Below are positions 29,400-40,016 of a DNA stretch of 64,000 nt, one piece after another. Each line of letters starts with the position of its first letter. Within the stretch, counting starts at the first letter, position 1. The translations under genes and the position numbers were made by a program. This DNA comes from Megaustenia siamemsis. Lineage: Eukaryota > Mollusca > Gastropoda > Stylommatophora > Ariophantidae. The stretch covers positions 80,624,428-80,688,427 of the forward strand of contig JAVIAB010000041.1 in NCBI GenBank assembly GCA_032433765.1, written 5' to 3'. The notes under the pieces were generated by a model, which saw nothing but the letters and a program-made list of their open reading frames with translations, made no database searches and was not told the origin of the DNA.

Positions 29400-31421
29400 A
29401 TAGATTGAAACAGAGCAAACTAACAATAGATGGATACAGAGCAAACTAACAATCGATGGAAACAACAAACTAACAATAGATGGAAACAACAAACTAACAA
29501 TAGATGGAAACAGAGCAAACTAACAATAGATGGAAACAGAACAACCTAACAATAGATGGAAACAACAAACTAACAATAGGTGGAAACAGAACAAACTAAC
29601 AATAGATGGAAACAGAGCAAACTAACAATCGATGGAAACAACAAACTAACAATAGATGGAAACAGCAAACTAACAATCGATGGAAACAGAGCAAACTAAC
29701 AACCGATGGAAACAGAACAAACTAACAATAGATGGAAACAGAACAAACTAACAACCGATGGAAACAGAACAAACTAACAACCGATGGAAACAGAACAAAC
29801 TAACAATCGATGGAAACAGAGCAAACTAACAATCGATGGAAACAACAAACTAACAATCGATGTAAACAGAGCAAACTAACAACCGATGGAAACAGATCAA
29901 ACTAACAATAGATAGAAACAGAACAAACTAACAACCGATGGAAACAGAACAAACTAACAACCGATGGAAACAGAACAAACTAACAATCGATGGAAACAGA
30001 ACAAACTAACAACCGATGGAAACAGAACAAACTAACAATAGATAGAAACAGCGCAAACTAACAATTGATGGAAACAAACAGAACACACTAACAATCCATG
30101 GAAACAGAGAGAGAGCAAACTAACAATCGATGGAAACAAACAGAACAAACTAACAATAGATAGAAACAGAACAAACTAACAATAGATAGAAACAGAACAA
30201 ATTAACAATTGATGGAAACAAACAGAACAAACTAACAACCGATAGAAACAGAAAAAACTAACAATAGATGGAAACGGCGCAAACTAACAATCGATGGAAA
30301 CAGAGAAAACTAACAATCGATGGAAACAGAGCAAACTAACAATCGATGGAAACAGAGCAAACTAACAATCGATGGAAACAGAGCAAACTAACAATAGATG
30401 GAAACAGAGCAAACTAACAATCGATGGAAACAGAGCAAACTAACAATCGATAGAAACAGCAAACTAACAATAGATGGAAACAGAGCAAACTAACAATAGA
30501 TGGAAACAGAACAAACTAACAATAGATGGAAACAGAACAAACTAACAATCGATGGAAACAAAACAAACTAACAACCGATGGAAAAAGAACAAACTAACAA
30601 TAGAAAGAAATGGCGTAAACTAACAATTAATGGAAACAAACAGAACAAACTAACAATCCATGGAAACAGAGAGAGAGAGCAAACTAACAATCGATGGAAA
30701 CAAACAGAACAAACTAACAATAGATAGAAACAGAACAAACTAACAATAGATAGAAACAGAACAAACTAACAATAGATAGAAACAGAACAAATTAACAATA
30801 GATAGAAACAGAGCAAACTAACAATTGATGGAAATAAACATAACAAACTAACAATAATTAGAAACAGAACAAACTAACAATAGATAGAAACGGAACAAAC
30901 TAACAATAGATAGAAACAGAACAAACTAACAATAGATAGAAACAGATCAAACTAACAATAGATAGAAACAGAACAAACTAACAATAGATAGAAACAGAGC
31001 AAACTAATAATTGATAGAAACAAACAGAACAAACTAACAATAGATAGAAACAGAACAAACTAACAACCGATAGAAACAGAATAAACTAACAATAGATAGA
31101 AACAGAACAAACTAACAATAGATAGAAACAGAACAAACTAACTATAGATAGAAACAGAACAAACTAACAATAGATAGAAACAGAACAAATTAACAATAGA
31201 TAGAAACAGAGCAAACTAACAATCGATGGAAACAAACAGAACAAACTAACAATCGATGGAAACAAACAGAACAAACTAACAATCGATGGAAACAGAACAA
31301 ACTAACAATCGATGGAAACAGAACAAACTAACAATAGGTGGAAACAGAACATACTAACAATCGATGGAAACAAACAGAAGAAACTATCAACCGATGGAAA
31401 CAAACAGAGCAAACTAACAAC
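29400..31421 (+). repeat. Diverged right edge of the 24/26-bp array
   Basis: Towards the unique flank the monomers change character. TAGATAG replaces TAGATGG in long runs (about 30720-31210). Linkers lengthen to ACAAACAGAAC, giving monomers of about 30 bp. GAGAGA insertions appear near 30107 and 30669. No long identical blocks are visible here. A more degenerate edge is expected when unequal exchange homogenises the interior. Confidence 0.85.
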
Positions 31422-31640
31422 ATGCAGGCACATACGGTAAGAGGTCTAGACAGGTAGGGACCAAACTAGTCAAATGAGATTTTTTTTTTAATGAGAAAGC
31501 AAAGGACGGGGAGATGAATGCTTGCAGTAGTCGGCGCGGCGCTTGATGATAAGAAAGCATGAACACACCTGCTGGCCTGTCTACCTGTTGGACGAGAAAC
31601 ATGAAGGCACGTAAATCTATATGCGTGTATGCTCTCATGT
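31422..31640. other. Short unique spacer
   Basis: About 220 bp of non-repetitive DNA lies between the large array and the 40-bp array, with a T9 run near 31482. An open frame here on the minus strand runs into the 40-bp repeats and shows no recognisable domain. I see no gene. Confidence 0.6.
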
Positions 31641-32080
31641 AGAGACTTGACTGGTGAACATTTATAGTCCCCTTGATGCTAGAGACTTGACTGGTGAACA
31701 TTTATAGTCCCCTTGATGCTAGAGGCTTGACTGGTGAACATTTATAGTCCCCTTGATGCTAGAGACTTGACTGATGAACATTTATAGTCCCCTTGATGCT
31801 AGAGACTTGACTGATGAACATTTATAGTCCCCTTGATGCTAGAGACTTGACTGATGAACATTTATAGTCCCCTTGATGCTAGAGACTTGACTGGTGAACA
31901 TTTATAGTCCCCTTGATGCTAGAGACTTGACTGATGAACATGTATAGTCCCCTTGATGCTAGAGACTTGACTGATGAACATTTATAGTCCCCTTGATGCT
32001 AGAGACTTGACTGATGAACATTTATAGTCCCCTTGATGCTAGAGACTTGACTGATGAACATTTATAGTCCCCTTGATGCT
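31641..32080 (+). repeat. 40-bp minisatellite, 11 copies
   Basis: Eleven consecutive 40-bp units begin AGAGACTTGACTGATGAAC and end CCCCTTGATGCT. Differences are few: GGTGAAC against GATGAAC, one AGAGGCTTGA and one CATGTATAG. The last unit runs directly into AGAGGACGG. Confidence 0.95.
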
Positions 32081-32097
32081 AGAGGACGGTGGCGACT

Positions 32098-32305
32098 AGG
32101 TCAGGGAGGGTGAGAGAGGGGAGAGAGGGGAGAGAGAGGGAGGACGGAAGAGAGATGAAGGGAGAGTGAGTGAGGGGGAGAGGGAGAGAGACGGAGAGAG
32201 ATAGAGGGAGAGACGAAGGATGAGAGAGGGAGGAGGAGGGAGAGAGAGGGGGAGAGGGAGAGAGAGGGGGGAGAGGGAGAGAGAAGGAGAAGAGAGGGAG
32301 AGATT
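32098..32305 (+). repeat. GA-rich polypurine tract
   Basis: About 200 bp is almost entirely G and A on the plus strand, made of GAGAGAGGG-like runs. The reverse strand gives Pro/Ser/Leu-rich low-complexity frames that are not genes. Such tracts can form triplex or other non-B DNA, but nothing here shows a function. Confidence 0.9.
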
Positions 32306-32342
32306 CTTTTATACAATTTGGGGGGAGGGCAAGAAAATCTTT

Positions 32343-34440
32343 AAACACGATAAAGAGTCATTGTAAACAATCACACACAAACACGGCAAAGAGTCATTGT
32401 AAACAATCATACACAAACACGGTAAAGAGTCATTGTAAACAATCATACACAAACACGGTAAAGAGTCATTGTAAACAATCATACACAAACACGGTAAAGA
32501 GTCATTGTAAACAATCATACACAAACGCGGTAAAGAGTCATTGTAAACAATCATACACAAACACGGTAAAGATCATTGTAAACAATCATACACAAACACG
32601 GTAAAGAGTCATTGTAAACAATCACACACAAACACGGTAAAGAGTCATTGTAAACAATCACACACAAACACGGTAAAGAGTCATTGTAAACAATCATACA
32701 CAAACGCGGTAAAGAGTCATTGTAAACAATCATACACAAACGCGGTAAAGAGTCATTGTAAACAATCACACACAAACGCGATAAAGAGTCATTGTAAACA
32801 ATCACACACAAACGCGATAAAGAGTCATTGTAAACAATAACACACAAACGCGATAAAGAGTCATTGTAAACAATCACACACAAACGCGGTAAAGAGTCAT
32901 TGTAAACAATCACACACAAACGCGATAAAGAGTCATTGTAAACAATCATACACAAACACAATAAAGAGTCATTGTAAACAATCACACACAAACACGGTAA
33001 AGAGTCATTGTAAACAATCACACACAAACACGATAAAGAGTCATTGTAAACAATCACACACAAACACGATAAAGAGTCATTGTAAACAATCACACACAAA
33101 CACGGTCGATAAAGAGTCATTGTAAACAATCACACACAAACACAATAAAGAGTCATTGTAAACAATCACACACAAACACGATTAAGAGTCATTGTAAACA
33201 ACCACACACAATCACAATAAAGAGTCATTGTAAACAATCACACGCAAACACGATAAAGAGTCATTGTAAACAATCACACACAAACACGATAAAGAGCCAT
33301 TGTAAACAATCACACACAAACACGATAAAGAGCCATTGTAAACAATCACACGCAAACACGATAAAGAGTCATTGTAAACAATCACACACAAACACAGTCG
33401 ATAAAGAGTCATTGTAAACAATCACACACAAACACGATAAAGAGTCATTGTAAACAATCACACACAAACACGATAAAGAGTCATTGTAAACAATTACACA
33501 CAAACACGATAAAGAGTCATTGTAAACAATCACACACAAACACGATAAAGAGTCATTGTAAACAATCACACACAAACACGATAAAAAGTCATTGTAAACA
33601 ATCACACACAAACACGATAAAGAGTCATTGTAAACAATCACACACAAACACGATAAAGAGTCATTGTAAACAATCACACACAAACACAGTCGATCAATTG
33701 TCATTGTAAACAATCACACACAAACACGATAAAGAGTCATTGTAAACAATCACACACAAACACGGTCGATAAAGAGTCATTGTAAACAATCACACACAAA
33801 CATGGTCGATAAAGAGTCATTGTAAACAACCACACACAAACACAGTCGATAAAGAGTCATTGTAAACAATCACACACAAACACTATAAAGAGTCATTGTA
33901 AACAATCACACACACAAACACGATAAAGAGTCATTGTAAACAATCACACACACAAACACGATAAAGAGTCATTGTAAACAATCACACACACAAACACGAT
34001 AAAGAGTCATTGTAAACAATCACACACACAAACACGATAAAGAGTCATTGTAAACAATCACACACAAACACAGTCGATCAATTGTCATTGTAAACAATCA
34101 CACATAAACACGGTCGATAAAGAGTCATTGTAAACAATCACACACAAACACGGTCGATAAAGAGTCATTGTAAACAATCACACACAAACATGGTCGATAA
34201 AGAGTCATTGTAAACAACCACACACAAACACAGTCGATAAAGAGTCATTGTAAACAATCACACACAAACACTATAAAGAGTCATTGTAAACAATCACACA
34301 CACAAACACGATAAAGAGTCATTGTAAACAATCACACACACAAACACGATAAAGAGTCATTGTAAACAATCACACACACAAACACGATAAAGAGTCATTG
34401 TAAACAATCACACACACAAACACGATAAAGAGTCATTGTA
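32343..34440 (+). repeat. 36-bp minisatellite, about 58 copies
   Basis: The 36-bp unit contains GATAAAGAGTCATTG, then TAAACAATC, then ACACACAAACAC. Longer variants carry +4 bp (GGTCGATAAAG) or +2 bp (an extra AC). Each unit holds TTGTAAACAAT, a short inverted repeat. A variant pair reading CGATCAATTG lies at 33691 and 34075, which marks a 384-bp internal duplication. The unit length is a multiple of three, so the minus strand stays open and reads as 12-residue repeats with IVYNDSL; I take this as a by-product. Confidence 0.95.
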
Positions 34441-34740
34441 TTCGGGAGCCTCGATAACTTGGTTGAGAAAACCAGCCGACCGGACTATCGACCGTCGGAC
34501 AACCTGTTTTGGATTCCTGCCGGGAGCAGTGGTTAGAAAAAAATATATCGCCACGGTCGACCAGGGTATTACCCTGGGAAGGTCAGGAATGTCGCCTCAC
34601 ATCGTGAGTTTCGATGCTCGAGGCGACACTATTCAGAAGTCTCCGAACATTTGTGGATTGGCGGCCGAGCACATATGGGTGGAGACTCGCGTGCTAAGAC
34701 GCCGGTTCAAGTCTCGTACTCGATACACGATCAAGTGATT
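34441..34740 (+). other. Unique hairpin-rich segment, weakly tRNA-like at its right end
   Basis: About 300 bp lie between the 36-bp and 28-bp arrays. Perfect inverted repeats are visible: CCGAC/GTCGG (34476-34480 and 34494-34498), CCAGGGTA-T-TACCCTGG (34561-34577) and GTCGCCTC/GAGGCGAC (34591-34598 and 34620-34627). Further right, GGCCGAGC (about 34662) and GGTTCAAGTCT (about 34703) resemble degenerate Pol III A and B boxes. A tRNA-derived SINE relic or a structured RNA is therefore possible. A 100-codon open frame covers the segment but shows no domain and starts inside the minisatellite. The function is unknown. Confidence 0.4.
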
Positions 34741-34822
34741 TCTGCAATCTCGTTCACACGTGATAACGAGTCATATGAACAACAAAAATGGCCCATCATA
34801 AACATTTTATATACTCATTGAA

Positions 34823-37630
34823 GAGCCATCTTGAAACAGCCACACACATGTGAGCCACTTAAAACAGCCACACACATGTCAGCTACTTAAAACAGCCACA
34901 CACGTGTGAGCCACTTAAAACAGCCACACACATGTGAGCCACTTAAAACAGCCACACACATGTGAGCCACTTAAAACAGCCACACACATGTGAGCCACTT
35001 AAAACAGCCACACACATGTGAGCCACTTAAAACAGCCACACACATGTGAGCCACTTAAAACAGCCACACACGTGTGAGCCACTTAAAACAGCCACACACA
35101 TGTGAGCCACTTAAAACAGCCACACACATGTCAGCCACTTAAAACAGCCACACACACGTTAATTACTCAAAACAGCCACACACGTGTGAGCCACTTAAAA
35201 CAGCCACACAAATGTCAGCCATTTAAAACAGCCACACACATGTCAGCCACTAAAAACTGCCACACACATGTCAGCCAATAAAAACTGCCACACAAATGTC
35301 AGCCATTTAAAACAGCCACACACATGTTAGCCACTTAAAACAGATACACAAGTGCCAGCCACTTAAAACAGACACACACTTGCCAGCCACTTAAAACAGC
35401 CACACACATGTTAGCCACTTAAAACAGCCACACACATGTTAGCCACTTAAAACAGCTATACAAGTGCCAGCCACTTAAAACAGCCACACACTTGCCAGCC
35501 ACTTAAAACAGCCACAAACATGTTAGCCACTTAAAACAGCTACACAAGTGCCAGCAGCCACTTAAAACAGCCACACACTTGCCAGCCACTTAAAACAGCC
35601 ACACACTTGCCAGCCACTTAAAACAGCCACACACACGTGTCAGCCACTTAAAACAGCTACACACGTTTCAGCCACTTAAAACTGCCACACACATGTTAGG
35701 CACTTAAAACAGCCACATACGTGTCAGCCACTTAAAACAGCCACACACATGTCAGCCACTTAAAACAACCACACACATGTCAGTCACTTAAAACAGCCAC
35801 ACACGTGTCAGCCACTTAAAACAGCCGCACACGTGTCAGCCACTTAAAACAACCACACACGTGTCAGCCACTTAAAACAGCTGCACACACGTGTCAGCCA
35901 CTTAAAACAGCCACACACATGTCAGCCACATAAAACAGCCACACACGTGTCAGCAACTTAAAACCGCCACACACATGTCAGCCACTTAAAACAGCCACAC
36001 ACATGTCAGCCACTTAAAACAGCCACACACATGTCAGCCACTTATAACAGCCACACACATGGCAGCCACTTAAAACAGCCACACACATGTCAGCCACTTA
36101 AAACAGCCACACACGTGTTAGTCACTTAAAACAGCCACATACGTGTCAGCCACTTAAAACAGCCACACACTTGTCAGCCACTTAAAACAGCCACACACGT
36201 GTCAGTCACTTAAAACAGCCACTCACGTGTCAGCCACTTAAAACAGCCGCACACATGTCAGCCACTTAAAATAGCCACACACGTGTCAGCCACTTATAAC
36301 AGCCACACACATGCAAATTACTTAAAACAGCCACACACATGTCAGCCACTTAAAACAGCCACACACATGTAAGCCACTTATAACAGTGACATACATGTGA
36401 GCCACTTAAAACAGCCAAACACGTGTCCTCATCTTAAAACAGCCACACATGTGTCAGCCACTTAAAACAGCCACACACATTTAAATTACTTCCAACAGCC
36501 ACACACATGTAAATTACTTAAAACAGCCACACACATGTCAGCCACTTAAAACAGCCACACACACGTGTCAGCCACGTAAAACAGCTACACACGTTTCAGC
36601 CACTTAAAACAGTCACACACATGTTAGGCACTTAAAACAGCAACATACGTGTCAGCCACTTAAAACAGCCACACACATGTCAGCCACTTAAAACAACCAC
36701 ACACGTGTCAGTCACTTAAAACAGCCACACACGTGTCAGCCACTTAAAACAGCCGCACACGTGTCAGCCACTTAAAACAGCCGCACACGTGTCAGCCACT
36801 TAAAACAGCCACACACGTGTCAGCCACTTATAACAGCTACACACACGTGTCAGCCACTTAAAACAGCTACACACATGTCAGCCACTTATAACAGCCACAC
36901 ACATGGCAGCCACTTAAAACAGCCACACACATGTCAGCCACTTAAAACAGCCGCACACGTGTTATGCACTTAATACAGCCACATACGTGTCAGCCACTTA
37001 AAACAGCCACACACTTGTCAGCCACTTAAAACAACCACACACATGTCAGCCACTTAAAACAGCCACACACATGTAAATTACTTAAAACAGCCACACACAT
37101 GTCAGCCACTTATAACAGCCACACACATGTTAGCCACTTAAAACAGCCACATACATGTCAGCCACTTAAAACAGCCACACACGTGTTAGTCACTTAAAAC
37201 AGCCACACACATGTAAATTACTTAAAACAGCCACACACATGTAAATTACTTAAAACAGCCACACACGTGTCAGCCACTTATAACAGCCACACACATGTCA
37301 GTTACTTAAAACAGCCACACACATGTCAGCCACTTAAAACAGCCACACACATGGAAATTACTTAAAACAGCCACACACATGTAAATTACTTAAAACAGCC
37401 ACACACATGTCAGCCACTTAAAGCAGCCACACACATGTCAGCCACTTAAAACAGCCACACACATGTCAGTTACTTAAAACAGCCACTCACATGTCAGCCA
37501 CTTAAAACAACCACACACATGTCAGCCATTTAAAACAACCACACAGATGTCAGTTACTTAAAACAGCCACACACATGTCAGCCACTTAAAACAGCCACAC
37601 ACGTGTCAGCCAATTAAAACAGCCACACAA
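34823..37630 (+). repeat. 28-bp minisatellite, about 100 copies
   Basis: The unit is CACTTAAAACAGCCACACAC followed by ATGTCAGC, 28 bp in all. The main variation is ATGTGAGC at the left, ATGTCAGC or GTGTCAGC in the middle and ATGTAAATTA at intervals. CACGTG and CACATGTG palindromes recur. The copies are clearly more diverged from one another than in the 40-bp or 43-bp arrays, which suggests an older array. No long open frame occurs. Confidence 0.95.
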
Positions 37631-38149
37631 TCACCACCTAATACGACTGCTCATACACGAAAGTGAGGGAACACATCGAGAAATGTTGCCCAGCACATAT
37701 AAATCATAATCTATGTTAGCTGGGTCACCCAGTCATGTCATAGCATCCACGGACCTACCGCCAGTAATGTTTACACTCAGTCATAAGTTACCTTTGTGGT
37801 AGCCAAATGTGCAGTCTCTCTTGGTCGCTAGTATTTGACAAGCAGCAGTATATTCGCAGATCTCAACGCCCTACAATATTAAATGTCAAGGGCCCGGAAC
37901 ACGTTTCCGCCCTTGCATCTGCCACTGTTGACATCAAGGAGGGACAGCGAGTAAGTAAGGGCGATACAACCGTGGACTGCCACTGATGAAGGAGGGCTCT
38001 CCTGTACAAGGTTTCAGGCTGCAGGTTGTGACGTGAGCCAGCTGTGACGGCCTCAGCCATGACTGATCACACCTAACACCGTGCAACAACACAAGATATG
38101 CTCTACTTATAAAACGAGGTTTGATGCATTAAAATTATACCAGCGGTGG
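37631..38149. other. Unique DNA, nothing recognised
   Basis: About 520 bp is neither repetitive nor recognisably coding. A 65-codon minus-strand frame at 37863-38060 has no visible domain and no supporting signal. Confidence 0.6.
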
Positions 38150-38750
38150 ATCATCATCATTGAGTGCCGTCTCCACATCGAAGTTTAGCTGAATGGCAGT
38201 GTTCCCTTGTGTTTGGCTTTTTTCTGTTGATTGTTTATTTTTTTCGAGTGCAGTAAATTCATTTCTTCCTTTGAAATGATCAACATTGAAGGTTGGCCAC
38301 CATGGAGCGCCATTCTGCTCTGTCTCTTGCTTTGATGGTGCAGGTTGTCTTAGGCTGACTTGTCCATCTTTTGATGTTACTCGTCCATATTATTCTTAGT
38401 CTGCCTCTTTTACCTTGTATTTTCTCTTTCAAGATTACTTTTAGTAGACTGTTGTGTCTTTTAACATGACCCAAAAATCTCATTTGTCTTGTTTGAATTG
38501 TGTTTAGTATTTTTTTTTTCATTTTTAGTTCTTTTAAGACTTCGCCATTTGTTTTCTTTTTTTTCCCCATCCAATTCTTCCTATTCTCCTATAAATCCAC
38601 ATTGCAAAGGCTTCAATTTTCTGTTCTATTTTCTGGTCTAATGTCCTTGTTTTTGTACCATATAGGAATGTTGAGAAGATATAACATTTTGCTATTCTTA
38701 GTTTTAGCCCTGGTGTTATTTGCTTTGATGTTTGTATATTTTTCCTCATC
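38150..38750 (-). pseudogene. RTE-type LINE, truncated 3' fragment
   Basis: Only the C-terminal end of an RTE-like reverse-transcriptase ORF remains, with its 3' tail. One frame (38534-38791) carries TSKQITPGLKLRIAKCY and an MWIYRRIGRIGW segment. A second frame (38280-38570) carries QTRQMRFLGHVKRHNSLLK and KARDRAEWRSMVANLQC. The two overlap in different frames, so there is a frameshift near 38550. Both match the C-terminus of the element at 52290-53420. The 3' end is an (ATG)n tail, seen on the plus strand as ATCATCATCATT near 38150. The fragment is 5'-truncated at about 38750, directly against the start of the next LINE. Confidence 0.85.
38184..38291. other. 108-bp segment interrupting the RTE 3' end
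   Basis: Compared with the related element at 53390-53430, this fragment has about 108 extra bp between its last coding codons and the terminal GCCGTCTCCACATCG motif. The extra piece is bounded by CATCGAAG (38176-38183) and CATTGAAG (38284-38291). It could be a small insertion with an imperfect 8-bp target duplication. It could also be a normal 3' UTR that the other copy lost by recombination between the short repeats. Confidence 0.4.
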
Positions 38751-38939
38751 AAGGTCAGCACCTTGTCGTGGGGATGAGGCCTAACAGTCACCAGGGACTG
38801 AAAACCTAGACTGGCCAGGCCTTCCTACACCCGAGCAAGAACACAGTCTGCTCTAGCAAGTTTAAGTGCTAAAGTCGGAGGCAACCAGCCAAAAGGCGCA
38901 CAACAATCAGGATGCCACGCACTCAACGCAAATGAAAGT

Positions 38940-39899
38940 ATGTCTATAACCGCAAATCGATATGGCACTCGCCCTGTGATGGACACTCAGGCAGGTGCAG
39001 CGCCGGGCCCTCAGCCTCGAAAGGGTCCAACCTCTATTACTGGATGTCCTTCTCAACCGCTCTGTGGAGTCAAGGGGCGAGAGAATAGAGCTACTGGCCA
39101 ATCCAAAATAAGACCACTCAAAATAATGCACTGGAATGCTGAAGGCATCAACAGCAAAAGAGATGGGTACAGTAAAAAGATAGAATTAGAAAATATCCTG
39201 CATGAAGAACAAGTAAGCATATGCTGTTTGCAGGAAACCCATCTAAACAACGACATAGCCTTGAAGATTAGGGGATACCAGTGCTACCGATCTGACAGAA
39301 AAAAAAACAGACAAAAGGGCGGTATACTGACACTTGTAAGGAACAACATCAATGCATGTCAGATTGAAGTGTATATGGATGGAGCGGAATATCAAATACT
39401 GCACCTCAGGACAGAAAATACAGACTTTCATCTACTTAACTACTACTGTCCGAGTGACCGCCCACTAGCACTAGACACAATTACATTAAAAGAAAGAATA
39501 GTTGTATGTGGAAACTTTAACAACCATTCACAGAGCTGGGGCTATGAAGATGTGGACAAGAGAGGTGAAGAGCTTGAAAATTGGCAGGATGACAATGGGC
39601 TTATACTATTAAACCAGACAACAGATCCACCAACATTCTACTCCAGATCATGGCATACCACATCTACACCAGACCTTGCTTTCCATTCACCAGACCCGGA
39701 TTGGAATATCACACGTATTGTTGGGAAACAACTTGGAGGCAGCGACCACCGACCAGTCTTTTTAGTGGTGCAAAATGAGGCCGTCAGGGAGAGCAGCACT
39801 CTCTCCAGATGGAACTATAAAAAGGCAGACTGGAAAATGTATCAACACTACACCAGTGTACTGACTAAAGATCTAAATACAGACAGAGACATCAACTAA
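38940..39899 (+). pseudogene. LINE endonuclease domain (EEP/AP-like)
   Basis: This 319-codon frame holds the target-DNA nicking endonuclease of the I-group LINE. Residues 1-59 are an unassigned leader. The domain starts with HWNAEG (Asn66), then LQETH (Glu99), then GNFNNHSQSWG (191-201), TPDLAF (243-248) and GGSDHRPV (266-273). In this family the third motif normally reads GDFN, with a catalytic or metal-binding Asp, so Asn192 looks like an inactivating change. The frame ends at TAA (39897). The same frame then continues with recognisable LINE connector sequence, so the stop is a nonsense mutation and not a natural end. The first ATG is taken as the start, without proof. Confidence 0.85.
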
Positions 39900-40016
39900 A
39901 TAGTTGATGAATTCAGTAGACTAATAATACAAGTTGCTAGTGAAACAATACCTAGAGGGGCACGGAAACACTACAAACCATACTGGAGTAGTGAACTAGA
40001 GCAACTGCACAATGAC

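Larger units (their letters stand above)
1..31421. repeat. 31-kb minisatellite of 24/26-bp monomers
   Basis: The whole stretch is head-to-tail copies of a short A-rich monomer. Two lengths alternate: 26 bp, with the linker ACAGAGCAAACT, and 24 bp, with the linker ACAACAAACT. Both carry the core AACAATAGATGGAA. Most differences fall in the few bases between AACAA and GG: TAGAT, TCGAT, TATAT, CCGAT, TCGAA, TCAAT, TAGGT, TACAT and TTGAT all occur. The linkers also vary (GAGC, GAAC, AAGC). The array runs off the left edge and stops at about 31421 in unique DNA. No gene, promoter or mobile element interrupts it. Runs of 24-bp monomers are stop-free on both strands, which explains many apparent open frames. 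The role is unknown; satellite or subtelomeric or pericentromeric DNA is possible but is inference. Confidence 0.97.

Noticed and set aside
1..31421. CRISPR array or spacer-repeat system
   Set aside because: The monomers are contiguous with no unique spacers, no cas-like genes are present, and the flanking elements are eukaryotic.
31641..32080. Hammerhead ribozyme array (CTGATGA in each 40-bp unit)
   Set aside because: No GAAA at the required distance and no stem II can be drawn, so the CTGATGA string is coincidental.
32309..33713. Minus-strand repeat protein with IVYNDSL units
   Set aside because: This is the translation of the 36-bp minisatellite; indels of 2 and 4 bp break it repeatedly.
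34436..34738. 100-codon protein gene
   Set aside because: It starts inside the minisatellite and has no domain. The strong inverted repeats suggest structure rather than coding.
38500..38784. Plus-strand Phe-rich 94-codon frame
   Set aside because: It is the antisense shadow of the RTE C-terminal fragment on the minus strand.
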